Of a DNA stretch of 64,000 bases, positions 29,901 through 40,018 are shown one piece after another. Under the pieces are notes generated by a model. The model was not told the DNA's origin. It searched no databases and saw only the letters and a list, made by a program, of their open reading frames with translations. The first letter of the stretch is position 1, and each line of letters starts with the position of its first letter. Both the position numbers and the translations under genes were made by a program. Source of the stretch: Cladocopium goreaui (Eukaryota > Sar > Dinophyceae > Suessiales > Symbiodiniaceae); assembly GCA_947184155.2 (NCBI GenBank), contig CAMXCT020003702.1, forward strand, positions 80,001 through 144,000. The letters are read 5' to 3'.

Positions 29901-31506
29901 CCCATCTATGCAACAATTCCACATGCGTTTGAAAGCTGTGTAACATGAGTGTGTCACGGTGTGTAAGGTAGTATCCATTGGCCATATCAATCATCTGACA
30001 TGCTGATGGAACAACCTGGGATGCATGGAAAAATGCGCAAACCTTCTTCAAATCAATTGGTGACTGCAAAATTCTGTTCATTCCATTGACCAATAGCACA
30101 AGGGCATGTTGAGTCGAAATCATGTTGCCCAAGAGTTGATTGGCTTCAGCTTGATTTGTGGGCAAAAAACATCCCTCAAAAACACCGTGGATCATCGCAA
30201 TTTCAGCAGCATGCCAAAATCGAAAACCATTTGGGGCATTCCCATCCGCAACAAAATGGCCAAAATATCCATGGCTTTGCAAAAGACTTGAATCAATGCA
30301 GTGCTGTGAACCATATCTGGCCATGAAGGTGGGCAATATGTCACCTGCTTGATAAATGCGTGATTTCAATACCTCGGTTGATGATTTCCCTGGCATGTTC
30401 TTGGCAAATCGGACATCGGATGCAACCTGTTTGACAGGTTCTGTGACAGCAGTTTGATTGACCATTTCGGCTGGCAAGGTCATTTTCGGAAACGGATGCT
30501 GGTTGTGTTCTATCTTTGGCCAATTCTGCAAAGGACAAAACGGCAGATTGGAATGGACCCGAATAGCCAGCCCCAACCACCTCACACGTGAAGTGTATGT
30601 CAGATCCTGCAAGTCCAAAGTTTTCTGCATGATCAACCGAAAACCGACATGATGCAAAGTCCTGATGATTTCTTTTTTGTGAGGGTGGTGATTGAATCCC
30701 AGTACCTGTTCAATAAGTATCATGTGTGGTCGATACCATCGGCACTCAAGAATTGCCTTCATCAGCATTTGGCCATCCTCGCTATTCAGTCCGGGTGGAT
30801 GGGCTGCTCCACTCCATGGAGGGCATGGTGCAGAGATGGTGATCATGTTTGGTGCCCATGTGGCCAATGGAAGTCTCAGGCGTGTGTCAAAAACATCGGC
30901 CAAAACAATCCAATTCTTCTTGTTATCAAACGATCCTGCATGCAAAAACTCAGTACCAGGGATGAAACCAGTCTTGTGGGTGATTGCAAACGCGATGGCT
31001 GTTGGCAAACAATGTTCAACACTTATAAACTGACTCTGGACCTCACAGTATTGGCGGATGACACTACCGGCTGCTTTCCAACCCCCAAAACCTCCTGCAA
31101 ACAACTCAGCCACTCGAAATGGCTGATCTTGGTCAGGTGATGGTAGCGGAGCCCATGAGGATGCATGATCGTAGATGTAGGTATACATGAACTGGTCCCG
31201 ATAGGACAAGTGTTCTTGCACATCAAAAATCCAAATAGGCACATGCAGTTTGGGTGGCTCAGTAGCTTTCCAAATCAACAGTTGCTGGCTCTCCAAGTTA
31301 CAGTCAGCTGGGATTTCAAGCATGTCCATGTTGAAAGTTCCAATGCCTAATCCTTCTGGAGCGATTTGGGTGAATTGAAATGCAAACTTTCCAAACTGAG
31401 GATACACTTCATCAACAGTGATCAACAGGTTGTTTCTTCGCTTGAATGGCAAACATCCTTTCGTTCCCAAAACATCATAATCTTCCAGGATCTTCTCATA
31501 CGACAT
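26959..31506 (-). CDS. ORF1: methyltransferase, ubiquitin-like, RRM-like and coiled-coil protein
   Basis: 1515 residues starting at ATG 31506, the first ATG after the 5' end. Residues 1-125 are unassigned. Residues 128-470 form a C5-cytosine DNA methyltransferase: motif I FRVAELFAGGFGG (130-142), motif IV PCPPW with catalytic Cys228, motif VI EQV (Glu266; ENV is usual), motif VIII SRVRW (306-310), an 80-residue variable target-recognition stretch, motif IX PTFMARYGSQH (392-402), and motif X LLGN (458-461). Residues 826-907 resemble ubiquitin and end LRGGG. A KKKKK basic patch is at 996-1000. About 1284-1350 (KLEGLPFGTS...) looks like an RRM, and 1411-1504 is a long coiled coil; both are typical of LINE ORF1 proteins that bind RNA and trimerise. 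Confidence 0.93.
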   Translation of the reverse strand: MSYEKILEDYDVLGTKGCLPFKRRNNLLITVDEVYPQFGKFAFQFTQIAPEGLGIGTFNMDMLEIPADCNLESQQLLIWKATEPPKLHVPIWIFDVQEHLSYRDQFMYTYIYDHASSWAPLPSPDQDQPFRVAELFAGGFGGWKAAGSVIRQYCEVQSQFISVEHCLPTAIAFAITHKTGFIPGTEFLHAGSFDNKKNWIVLADVFDTRLRLPLATWAPNMITISAPCPPWSGAAHPPGLNSEDGQMLMKAILECRWYRPHMILIEQVLGFNHHPHKKEIIRTLHHVGFRLIMQKTLDLQDLTYTSRVRWLGLAIRVHSNLPFCPLQNWPKIEHNQHPFPKMTLPAEMVNQTAVTEPVKQVASDVRFAKNMPGKSSTEVLKSRIYQAGDILPTFMARYGSQHCIDSSLLQSHGYFGHFVADGNAPNGFRFWHAAEIAMIHGVFEGCFLPTNQAEANQLLGNMISTQHALVLLVNGMNRILQSPIDLKKVCAFFHASQVVPSACQMIDMANGYYLTHRDTLMLHSFQTHVELLHRWAFQHDTMHVWLPDHGLLLHDQIPEAIARRIAPSVITITDASDTSEEPEHDVDPWHPFLQGELKAAHNSTFWYSADLPGSVIERVWAHEYQLTFQSVEDRRTAIMQRPDTVPACIPEVSNQCVVSLIDGELTITSVNPDQPLMKQDRIKSIAPILYDQYGQMDIISKPKFSTVLLDQPLQPGTLPQHLAFYAAANQQITTNFFQSHDDDTFVIQFQGSQPCIAIMKEFWTNSIQPDSLHQLGRRCEDQANELRFTAIPNQGTCPIPIFRDALAVLAAKALLNAAVDTSTTATEVLIKWDRPVWRGMLPADTSIQTVQMLLQFAFSPAIHNTPLRVVSNGKTQPSDTMIGQLQGSPHRQHAVILFATAALRGGGTKQQQKAVMQNAIATTLLDQGYELSWTTATVDSIVQKTNLQRLQTITARNKASERLQEVLQLCREHKIDIPQPAASTTREAFAGAPWNKKKKKPEFSIRPQDYTITSGFFTNDDGTDAVQISSIRPQATGVALMNAADALPFLHAGQKTSTDELALIALGPLPPTDMKGEEVTIPCTNPHGHQVLLHGKMFQLGGKDIQINKGATTQIQSDACQLFAITLYKDTWKEHQWQDIISGTMGFIRRILQADALDTSIHAIWGRSLRQGKAAASPAQATSIQVHTTIEHSAAPKMMQKSGFNGLFVTPKLPSGRVATDFRVIWTKTDMAKSLGYSTQTANCQGLVRGRNGALGLRFHSKDFDAAWALLYPNVDPPADFSGNMTYKLEGLPFGTSQQAIMQWAKSQKWECKPFRAIGPTSWVVKAAKPPPDGLLMYNSSPLLVRFLEPRSAPSNKILTGPRTRVDPSETAHQDPWQQGIDPWTFWKPTSSNTTSNAVPMPAARTTGGPIDARFAAQEATIATLRDDFNKLAAKHDEHSQAVKQQFIIAEQREQAEFQQIKVAMQTMQKEMDSSLAQTMQQHSKAMDSQFRELKSLFQQAGKRSKPDDEDENMG
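26995..27276 (-). other. ORF1 coiled coil
   Basis: Residues 1411-1504, a helical stretch with heptad-like hydrophobics and Gln/Glu/Lys richness (IATLRDDFNKLAAKHDEHSQ onward), ending in an acidic tail DDEDENMG. Confidence 0.75.
27457..27657 (-). other. ORF1 RRM-like segment
   Basis: Residues 1284-1350. YKLEGLPFGTSQQAIMQWAK fits beta1-alpha1 of an RRM, and WVVKAA and LLVRFLE fit later strands. Judged by pattern only. Confidence 0.5.
28786..29031 (-). other. ORF1 ubiquitin-like domain ending LRGGG
   Basis: Residues 826-907. Compared with ubiquitin: VLIKW for beta1, PADTSIQTVQMLLQ for PSDTIENVKAKIQ, LRVVSNGK for RLIFAGK, and HAVILFATAALRGGG for LHLVLRLRGG. It is followed at once by TKQQQKA and further coding sequence, the arrangement of ubiquitin fused to a downstream protein. 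Confidence 0.55.
30097..31125 (-). other. ORF1 C5-cytosine methyltransferase domain
   Basis: Residues 128-470 with motifs I, IV, VI, VIII, IX and X in the usual order. The PC dipeptide codons are at 30828-30823. All elements needed for S-adenosylmethionine binding and for covalent attack on cytosine C6 appear present, so the domain is probably active. Confidence 0.88.
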
Positions 31507-31569
31507 GGCTCATTCGCTTAGTCTCAGAAACTAAGACAGGATTGGCACGTGAAGCCTGAGCCCAAATCC
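31507..31569 (-). other. retrotransposon 5' UTR with spliced-leader-like start
   Basis: A 63-nt leader. The minus strand starts GG then ATTTGGGCTCAGG (31567-31555), which matches the 3' part of the dinoflagellate spliced leader (ATTTTGGCTCAAG) at 11 of 13 positions. A small hairpin CTTAGT/ACTAAG lies at 31517-31535, just before the start codon. Confidence 0.5.
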
Positions 31570-31585
31570 TCGTTATAATTTACCC
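31570..31585. repeat. target-site duplication, element 5' side
   Basis: TCGTTATAATTTACCC, identical to 21280-21295. The next bases, AG, complete the interrupted family C MITE. Confidence 0.92.
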
Positions 31586-31587
31586 AG

Positions 31588-32500
31588 ATGGTGATATGGA
31601 TATGGAACCTATGTAATGGACATTCATGGGACTTCATGGAATATTAATGGGATATGATCCATATTTTTTGGATTTAATGGTGATTTGATGGGATCTATGG
31701 TGAGTTATAGTGGTTTAATGGTGGTTTAATGGGATTTAATCCATGACCATAATGGACATATGTATATATATACACATATATGTACGTATATTAATGGGAT
31801 ATCTCTCATTGATAACTGGATTATACTGCAATATCAAAATTGCAAATAGGATATACAAACATCATTATGTATATTAAAATTAGTAATCATGACAACAATT
31901 AGGATATTCAGTTATTCGTGGGATAATTCATTCAACAGTGGAGACATTACTGGGATTTCCATTTAAAGTTATTACTATGGTTATCTGATTAAGAATCGAA
32001 ATTAGATACCATAACAGAGATGGTGTACTACAATAAAAGTAATTGAATTACTATCATTTAAATTGGATCAAATTGGATTTTAGTGATAGTAGTTCAGCCA
32101 CTTGTTCTTACAACATGGGAAATGGAATAATGGATCATTGTCTTAGAAGTATTAGGGATTCTAATAATCGAAGTTAGTTTCCCGAAGAATTAAAACGACT
32201 ATTGCAAAGGGTACCATTCAATCAGTCATTACTACTGGTCATGATCAGTATTCCGTTTTGTTTATCACAGCTGGTACTGGGAAAACGAATTACAAACCAG
32301 CAATCTTAAGGGAATATTTTTAGGCCATGTATTGGGAATAAGAATGGGGAACTCTGTTCTTGTAATAATTAATGGTAATTGGCAAACTGATTTGATATTC
32401 TTGATTCGGATATATTCGTAATGAGTGTCAATTACGGGATATTCAATAACATTTTGATCCTAGAGACATTATGTTCTTCTCCCATTCATCTTTACTCCAG
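31588..32500. other. AT-rich non-coding flank
   Basis: 31588-31655 is about 80% similar to 21038-21118 on the other side of the element. 31655-31745 is an inverted copy of the CCATTAAATCCC region at 20030-20120. The rest shows no gene or known repeat. Confidence 0.55.
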
Positions 32501-32507
32501 AAAAACA

Positions 32508-32618
32508 TACCTCTGGTAATTTGTTACATAGCTATTGAAAATACCACATTTAGTTTGTTGAATTAATTACCTATTCAAAATGGTGATTTTCTATAGCTTT
32601 TTGTATGTTTACCAGAGG
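32508..32618. repeat. MITE family A copy
   Basis: TACCTCTGGTAATTTGTTACATAGC left; AGCTTTTTGTATGTTTACCAGAGG right. Confidence 0.85.
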
Positions 32619-33061
32619 CTAGTTCTTGATGATCAACGGTGAAGAATATTTCCCATAACTCGCTGATTGGGATCCATCGACGCTTTTCGTCATTCGCACC
32701 CGGGGACAATCGGAACGCAGAATGACAAACGGGTCCGTTGTGCAAAATCATGGGTTTTCTGCGGGGTGCGTGACTACTCCCCAGTAAACGTTTACATAGA
32801 TGTGGACAACTCCACAATTTGCAGATCATTTTCCAGGAAAAATATGGGTGTTCCACATCTATCTAAACATGAAAGCTCTAGGGTAATACACAAAATCATT
32901 CACTTTAAGCAACCAAAACCAATGCTTCATTAAGAGCACATAATCGCCGCAATCATGAGATCACCAGCCTCATCCTTTTCCAAACCTGGTCGTCGTATGG
33001 CACACCAAAACTTGATGGTCTACCGAAATTTTATCATTTACCACTTGAAGGATATATATAT

Positions 33062-33152
33062 CTGGTTGGTGGTTTCAACCCCTCTGAAACATATTAGTCA
33101 GTTGGGATTATTATTCCCAATATATGGGAAACATGTTCCAAACCACCAACCA
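33062..33152. repeat. MITE family B copy
   Basis: CTGGTTGGTGGTTTCAACCCCTCTG left; ATGTTCCAAACCACCAACCA right; flanked by TATATA tracts. Confidence 0.88.
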
Positions 33153-34375
33153 TATACATATATATATAATTATATATATATATATATCCAATCTTCAGAG
33201 ATACCCAAATGGGTACAAACTGGCGATTTCGCCAGCTAAATCACGTGTCATTTCTTCTGCAAAATGCAGAACCAAACGGATGAGGCAACTGATAATAAAT
33301 GCAGCAAATCGTGGTTGCAACAATCAAGAAATCATCATACCAAAAAAAACGTGGCACTGCGGTCTCTCAGCTTGCAAGTGGTGTTCTGCCGCTACCTAAG
33401 ACTGTTGCTGTTGCTACTGAAAACAATATACAAGCATCTGTTTCTCCAAAAGTGGGGCATCCCAAAATCTATTTGCCGGTTGATCCCCTTCAAAAAACAG
33501 TGAGTTTTTGAGGTAAATCCTAAATTGACCTCTCAAAACGGTGGAAAAATCTAGGTGTCTCTGGCTATCCATCCAGCATTTTTGGGTTCATATTTGGACC
33601 AACCCGCCATCTCAACGTGGCGAGGGGCTTTCCAGAAGCTGGATTCTCCTCCTTGGCGATCCGTGGTTAACCCATAGGGGACAATCCACACAGAAGTGGG
33701 GATGTTACTGGGTTGTTTATAGCTGGCTATATGGTTGTTACTCACTTATTGGGATATAGACTATAACTAGTTAATAGTGGGGGTTGTTGTATGATTGTTA
33801 CTCACATGCTAACTGGGTGCACCCCCAAGTACGTACAGTAATGTGGTTGCTACTGCTACTTGGTCATCCCAATGACTGCATTTAAACCGCGAGACTTTAG
33901 AATCAAATTCCATATATGGTACGCACCACTATCAAACCACATTTTCCGTATAGTACTTACCATTCATAGGACGTACATCCAACTGGGATTGTCTGAAAAT
34001 AGGCAACCCGGAGATGCATTGGTTGAACACGCCATTTTGTCTCTAAACGTGGTCAGATCTTGAGGTAAAGCATCCTTTTCAGTTCAGCCACACCTGAACA
34101 TCAAACTCCATTATATCCCCATCATTGTTGGTTTATACTTCCATTTCTGTTGCTTCAAGCCATCAAACCAACATCGTGACCAACTTTCGGACAGCAATAG
34201 AAATGTCGGAATTCTTCACTTCATAAAATCACCATTTCAAACCATAGATCAGACAATGATGCCGGCTGAAAACCGATTTCTAGATGATTTCGAAGCATAA
34301 AACCCCATTTATAGATGATCCCAGTCATGACCTTCCCACTTTTTGTACCAGTCATTTCTTGCCATAGATCAAGGG

Positions 34376-34378
34376 ATG

Positions 34379-34410
<32 letters not shown>

Positions 34411-34432
34411 GATGATGATTACTATTATTATT
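34376..34432. repeat. (GAT)n microsatellite
   Basis: GATGATGATGATGATGGTGATGATGATG, then ACTATTATTATT. Confidence 0.92.
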
Positions 34433-34644
34433 GACTCACTGGCTAAGAAGTCGATTATTATGGCTGATGATGTTTTTTCACCCAGCAATTTTGGGAACCC
34501 AACTGGTTTTCATCCCACCTGCGCGGCAAACGGGTAAAATCCCGGGATTTCGCCAGGAACTCGCCGAAGCGTTCACGGTTCTCCTGGGCAAAGAACCACG
34601 ATACAATACGAGAAGAGTAGAACATGAATAGAACAGGTTTAACA

Positions 34645-34900
34645 GTTAGATTTCTTAGATTAGATTAAGTTTGACTAGATTAGGTTAGAGTAGCATAGGG
34701 TCCATTAGATTAAGGTTAGATGAAAAGAGAAAGGCAGATAGATTGGATAGGTTTAAATAGACTAAATTAGATCAGATAGATTGGATTAGATTTTGGGTTG
34801 GATTAGATTAGCTTAAGTTAATGTTCCATAGGGGTGAGAAGACTAGATTACATCAAACTGGATGCAACCGGACTAAACTAAGCAAGGTTAGAACAGATAG
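34645..34900. repeat. TTAGATTAGATTAAG imperfect repeat
   Basis: AGATT and TTAGA words recur densely over about 250 bp with no fixed period. A GATAGATCGATA-type run follows to 35040. Confidence 0.75.
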
Positions 34901-35404
34901 ATTACATGGACATAGATAGAGAGAACGTCTGATAAATCGACACATCGATAGACCGATCGAGTGTTAGGTCGATAAACCGATAGATGGTACAAAGGTAGCC
35001 CGGTAGGTGGATGGATGGATGGATGGATTGATAGATAGAAGATAAAACCCAATTATATAAATCACCCTTAAATCACCAGATCATATGATATCCCATGTTT
35101 CTAGCTAGTTTCCCACTGGGTTTCCCATGAAATCACCATTTTTACAACATTTTTCCTATGATTTTCCTATGGTTTCCTATGATTTTCCCATGGTTTTCCC
35201 ATGGTTTTCCCATACCATCCATGGGTTCCTCACCCCGGGGAGACCTGGGCGTTTCGTCGCTCCCGCGAGGCAATGAAGTCGCGATGGGTCATCAGAGAGC
35301 GATCCGGGGGATCCTGCGGGATGATATCAACAGAACATATATCCAATATACATATATAATGGTATATATATGTAAAGAAAAGATACACTTTTACAGAAAA
35401 GTTA

Positions 35405-35525
35405 ATCTCTATATATATATAGATAGATAAAGTTCTGTGATCATACATATGTATATATACATAACGTATATATATATATATGTAAATATTTCTATGTACA
35501 TATGTATATATATATAGTAATAATG
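35405..35525. repeat. TATATA-rich tract
   Basis: Several TATATATA runs separated by GTAAATATTTCTATGTACATATG. Open frames through it are artefacts. Confidence 0.8.
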
Positions 35526-36058
35526 AGATACTCCGGAATGTCTTTTTAACTCTTCTTTTCTTATTGTTGTTTTTCGTAGAGTAGTAATCAATGAATCTAG
35601 AATATATACACACACATATATATATATACATATGTACATCTTTTGTTGTGCTTAGACATATTTGTGCAAATCATATATGATATAGAGATGCGAACATATG
35701 CACTGACATGTGGTAGTTCAGATAGGGCAAAGAGCTTGACCTCACTTCCCTTTTTGGTGCCAAGAACATACCATTGTCCCAGTATATTCACTAGCTATAG
35801 AAATGAATATCCTTATGAAGCCAGGTGGTACAAACGTTGATTCTAACCAACAACATAACTTTCAATGGCTCAATTCACCTGAAAAGGTCTGGGATGATGG
35901 CTTTGGGGAAAGATATTGCGGGGTCCTATATTCATAACCACCGTCTGGTTATATGATATGGTATCTGGTTACCATCTGCATATAATCAGACCATTATGAT
36001 AATTATCCCAAAGAAACCACCAGGGTTACCGATCATATTACATGATTCTATTCTAGTT

Positions 36059-36160
36059 GCCTTCTGGTAAATTCACATACCCATGGAAAATCACCATTTT
36101 TTGTAGGTAAATCAACCATAAATTCACATTTTCAATAGCTACATTATTTACCAGAGGGTA
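36059..36160. repeat. MITE family A copy
   Basis: GCCTTCTGGTAAATTCACATACCCATGG left; AATAGCTACATTATTTACCAGAGGGTA right. Confidence 0.85.
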
Positions 36161-36249
36161 CATCCCATTATGTCACCATTACATCCCCATGAAATGGTAA
36201 TGATCACAAACAAACCATCATTTATCATGTAATCCCTTCCCCAAGTAAT

Positions 36250-36359
36250 CTGGTTGGTGGTTTGAACCCATCTGAAAAATATGAGTTCGTCAGTTGGGAG
36301 TATGAAATTCCCAATATATGCAAAGTCATAAAATTCCATGGTTCCAAACCACCAAACAG
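36250..36359. repeat. MITE family B copy
   Basis: CTGGTTGGTGGTTTGAACCCATCTG left; CATGGTTCCAAACCACCAAACAG right. Confidence 0.88.
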
Positions 36360-36619
36360 ATAACCAAACACCACCCAGAAACCCATGGATTTCGTAGGGG
36401 ATGTGCACATATGGAATCCATCGAGGCTGTGTAACAAAAATTTGGGTCACTGGGTTGGTCGAGGGAAAACCCCATGGTTTCCGCATCAGATTTTCCCTAC
36501 CAATCCATTGATGGTTTGTTGGTTGAATCCTGATATGAAAATGTCGTAAAAATGGGGGTACCCCCCAGTTACCATTTTTTGGTTGGGATTTCCAGTGAAA
36601 TAAACCATCCAGCTATTGG

Positions 36620-36734
36620 CTGGTTGGTGGTTGAGCCCTACCACTCTGAAAAATGATGGAGTTCGTCAGTTGAGATGACGACATTCCCAATATATGGGAA
36701 CGTCAGAAAATTCATGTTCCAAACCACCAACCAG
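36620..36734. repeat. MITE family B copy
   Basis: CTGGTTGGTGGTTGAGCCCTACCACTCTG left; TTCATGTTCCAAACCACCAACCAG right. Confidence 0.88.
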
Positions 36735-37176
36735 TTGGGGTACAATCATAGCAGGAAACCTCCATATTCCATGTTGGGCGTGTGTTTAATCTCAGGATGG
36801 GATCCCCACATTTTTCATCGGAAAGACCACGACACGGCGCACCTCGTTGAGTTCCGGTGGGGCCCGATCTGCCTGGAGGTGTAAGAGTTCTTTGGAGATG
36901 GCAACATGTGGACAACATGAAGATATATATGGACATATGGGGATAGAATATGTAGACTTATGTCTTATGTTATACATATCTCATATGGCTTTGTCTGAAC
37001 ATCGTGTTCCAAATTCATGGGATTCCATTGGATTCTATATATTCAAATAGCCACTGAGAGGTATGCTCCATTTTCAGACACGCCCATAATCTGGGTGTAT
37101 CTTGAGGTCACCACAACGTAGAAATCATGGTCTGAATTGGAGGAACTATCCCTGGCTTCATTTCTGGTATAATTTA

Positions 37177-37287
37177 CTGGTTGGTGGTTTCAAACCCTCT
37201 GAAAAATATGAGTTCGTCAGTTGGGATAATGACATCCCCAACTGAATAGAAAGTCATAAAATTCCATGGTTCCAAACCACCAACCAG
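37177..37287. repeat. MITE family B copy with 12-bp direct flanking repeats
   Basis: CTGGTTGGTGG to CCACCAACCAG. TGGTATAATTTA stands immediately before (37165-37176) and immediately after (37288-37299), which looks like a target-site duplication. Confidence 0.9.
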
Positions 37288-37496
37288 TGGTATAATTTAC
37301 TAAGATCTATGGCTGTTTGAAAATCTGGAATTCGTACCATTTTAGAAACATCGTATTCTCGGGACAGCCACGAACCGTTTTTCGAGACGCCGAGATTTTT
37401 TGGGTTTCAACAGGAACCAACATCCAAATGGCCATGGAAGAAATGATGATGATTTGATAGGCAAATTCAGAGGGGATTTTCAGTTGGGAGCATATT

Positions 37497-37619
37497 TACC
37501 CGACCTGGTAAACGTTTACAGTTTGCGAACTTGAACATGGACCATTTATTCTTGATTTACCTCGTAAAAATGGTGATTTTCCAGTTCACTTTTTGTATGT
37601 AGAAACCAGGTACCGGGTA
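37497..37619. repeat. MITE family A, CCCG sub-type
   Basis: TACCCGACCTGGTAAACGTTTACAGTTTGCGAA left; AGAAACCAGGTACCGGGTA right. It shares the AACGTTTACAGTTT end with the copies at 41849 (partly) and 63618. Confidence 0.75.
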
Positions 37620-38024
37620 AACCGGAAAAACCAAACGGTGTTTTGTCAGGTCGGTACTCTGGTTTTTTTCATTGAAGGTGGCACCTGGGGAGATCATATT
37701 GACAGAGGTTTGGCATATGATTTGCCATCAAAAAAATCTAATAGTTTGCCAATATGTGTGGTCAGTTTATGGCATAGCTATTTTGAGAGATTATTTACCA
37801 TTGTTCCTGTATATATATATACACATATATTCTGGCTTTACCAAACTAAGTTTACCATTGAGTTTTCCGTGGCTATGTCTTGATGGGGGTCATAATTTTG
37901 ATGGGGGTCTTTGTCGCCAGGAAAATCATCCAACTCTTCAATAGCGGCTACTTGGAAAGTAGATGCTCAGAGGGTAACCTCAAGCGACCTCAAGAATTCC
38001 CACTGAATTCCCACATATAGATGG

Positions 38025-38104
38025 CAATTAATGGTAATTAATGGTAATTCATGGTGATTAATGGTGATTAATGGTGATATAATGGTGATTAATGGTAATT
38101 AAAT
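38025..38104. repeat. ATGGTGATTA minisatellite
   Basis: AATTAATGGTAATTAATGG and ATGGTGATTAATGGTGATTA units of about 10 bp, about seven repeats. Confidence 0.85.
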
Positions 38105-38109
38105 AGTGG

Positions 38110-38255
38110 TATGTTATCCCCAGGATATCCTCATCCATGTCGACAACAGAGGCTACCTGGTACTTCCACTCGGACTCGGAGTTTTCCCCAACCTCCCCGA
38201 AGATGTAGCGGTCTGTTGGTGCGAGGAAATCATCTGCCAACCACACCTTGGCAAA
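38110..38255 (-). other. exon-like island
   Basis: The minus frame reads VWLADDFLAPTDRYIFGEVG followed by ENSESEWKYQVASVVDMDED. It is preceded by AAG at a TTTTTGCCAAG tract that could be a splice acceptor. Amino-acid composition (W, Y, D/E, hydrophobic spacing) is very protein-like. No family is recognised. Confidence 0.5.
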
Positions 38256-38309
38256 AACGATTCATCATCGCCATGGCACATCGAAATCGTACGTGGAGTG
38301 CCTTGAGAT

Positions 38310-39940
38310 GACCAGAACAACATAAAAATAACGAAACACATATTAAGAACTAAATAGATATGGTCAAACGTCATGGTCATGGTAATATGTACAAAATAAA
38401 ATAATATAAATATATATATATGTATATGTATATATATATATGTATAATATCCAAGTGGAATATTTTCGTCATCTGTATGGGTATGGGTCAAAATTGGGTA
38501 CCCCAATAACTTGATGATTCATACTAAGCAATAATAACATCTGTGGTCCCTTCTGGGGGCTTAAATTTTCACAAACATACCCATTTGGGTGGGTTCAAAT
38601 CACGCCAAGACCTCCTGTAGCTAACATATATAACCAGATGTCCCAGAACCATGACTTCCTGAGTCTTAAGGAGTGGATAGCGGTCTTTTTTTTTCAGAGG
38701 ACCAGATATTTTAAACGATTTGTTCGTTTTCGCTAGTTCGTTCGATTTTGTTCGATGTTAGATTCTATATAAGGTCAAAAACAAAATTATAGCCCTTCCC
38801 CAATATATGACCACAAATGGATGGCATCAACCATCCCCAAATGGTAGGTTCATGGCATTGGGTTTACCACATCAGCCTATTTGGTAGTACTAACCATTGA
38901 ATTATGGAGGTAGTCAATGACTTGACCATACCCAAGAACTCACATCGGTGGTACAATGCTTTGGTTTGGGAAGATCTTGACTGTAAACCATGGGTTTTCG
39001 TTTTCGATAACACCATCAATTTGATTGGGGATAAAGCCCAGAGTTTCCCAGCATCCAAGTCTGTCTGAAGCACATACCAAGTTGAGATCCCAATCCACGG
39101 TGCTTGGGCAAACAGCATGGGGTGTCCACCATGGCAAAACTTGGTATGGCTTGCTGGATTTTTTTCAAGGGACCTCAGGGCCCCATACTATTCCCCCCAA
39201 AAAACCTATTCCGAACGGGACGATGATAGGAATTTTCGCGGCGCGGAGCCTTGGCAATTCAATGGTATGAACATATTCCCAACAATAAAGAAATGGTAGC
39301 CAGTTGGAGCTACGCATTTAGTTTTCCACCACATGATAGATATACCGATATACCCACCATTTTTACGGGGTTTCCCAGCATTTTGATGGTTGAACCACCA
39401 TGATTGGAGTTGAAGCAACCAACCAATGGGGTATCAACAACCTATCAGTGCCGCGGATCTGGGCTTCCGAAAACTGCCCGAAAAAAAAACCCATGAACAT
39501 CACCATGCATTGGTGAAAAATGCTTCGTTTTCCGCATTTCGATTTGGCAACAAATTGCTATCGCTTCTGCTTTTTCCCATCTCAGCCACATCGTTGGCTC
39601 ACATCCCACTACCAGAACATTGATCCTCAAAATTCCAGATCCTGCTTCATTGGATTCGTTGCTACATCTACAGCAAAGCATGGATTTACTTGCTGAAGGG
39701 ATAAAATCATCTGTTTTTCCTTGAAAAAAACATTTCTGGGACTGGTAAAGCCAATGGTTTTTTTCTCTTGAAACCACCACATCTGGTAGTTTGTCATCAT
39801 ATTTCAGTTAAAAAACCCATCTGGGTGCGTGTGGAAAAGGTGGTATGCCGCAAAAATCCCATAGTTTAAAACATCATTCTCCCTGTTAGAGTAAAAACAA
39901 ATCCATCAATTGGGCTATGTGCAAAATTTTCGGAACACAC
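38310..39940. other. no recognisable gene
   Basis: Apart from a TATATA tract at 38408-38445 I see no repeat family or convincing exon. Weak islands at 39170-39260 and 39440-39620 are open on both strands. Confidence 0.4.
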
Positions 39941-40018
39941 CGCGATATATAGTATTGCCAATATCTCCCATTGCATCCAATTCTATTTCCATTTTCAATG
40001 TATAATTACTATATAGAA

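Larger units (their letters stand above)
21296..31569 (-). mobile_element. non-LTR (LINE) retrotransposon encoding a DNA methyltransferase
   Basis: A 10.27-kb element on the minus strand bounded by an exact 16-bp direct repeat. Its 5' end is at 31569 and its 3' end at 21296. The 5' UTR is about 63 nt, the 3' UTR about 170 nt, and it ends in a four-A tract, as expected for target-primed reverse transcription. ORF1 and ORF2 share one reading frame. Domain order is methyltransferase, ubiquitin-like, RRM-like, coiled coil, stop, AP endonuclease, reverse transcriptase, zinc knuckle, RNase H. Acquisition of cytosine methyltransferases by retrotransposons is established for dinoflagellates and charophyte algae. 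Full length with only one clearly damaging stop, so the insertion is probably young. Confidence 0.95.

Noticed and set aside
21725-31350. Many plus-strand open frames opposite the retrotransposon
   Set aside because: They are shadows of the two large minus-strand ORFs and show no domain.
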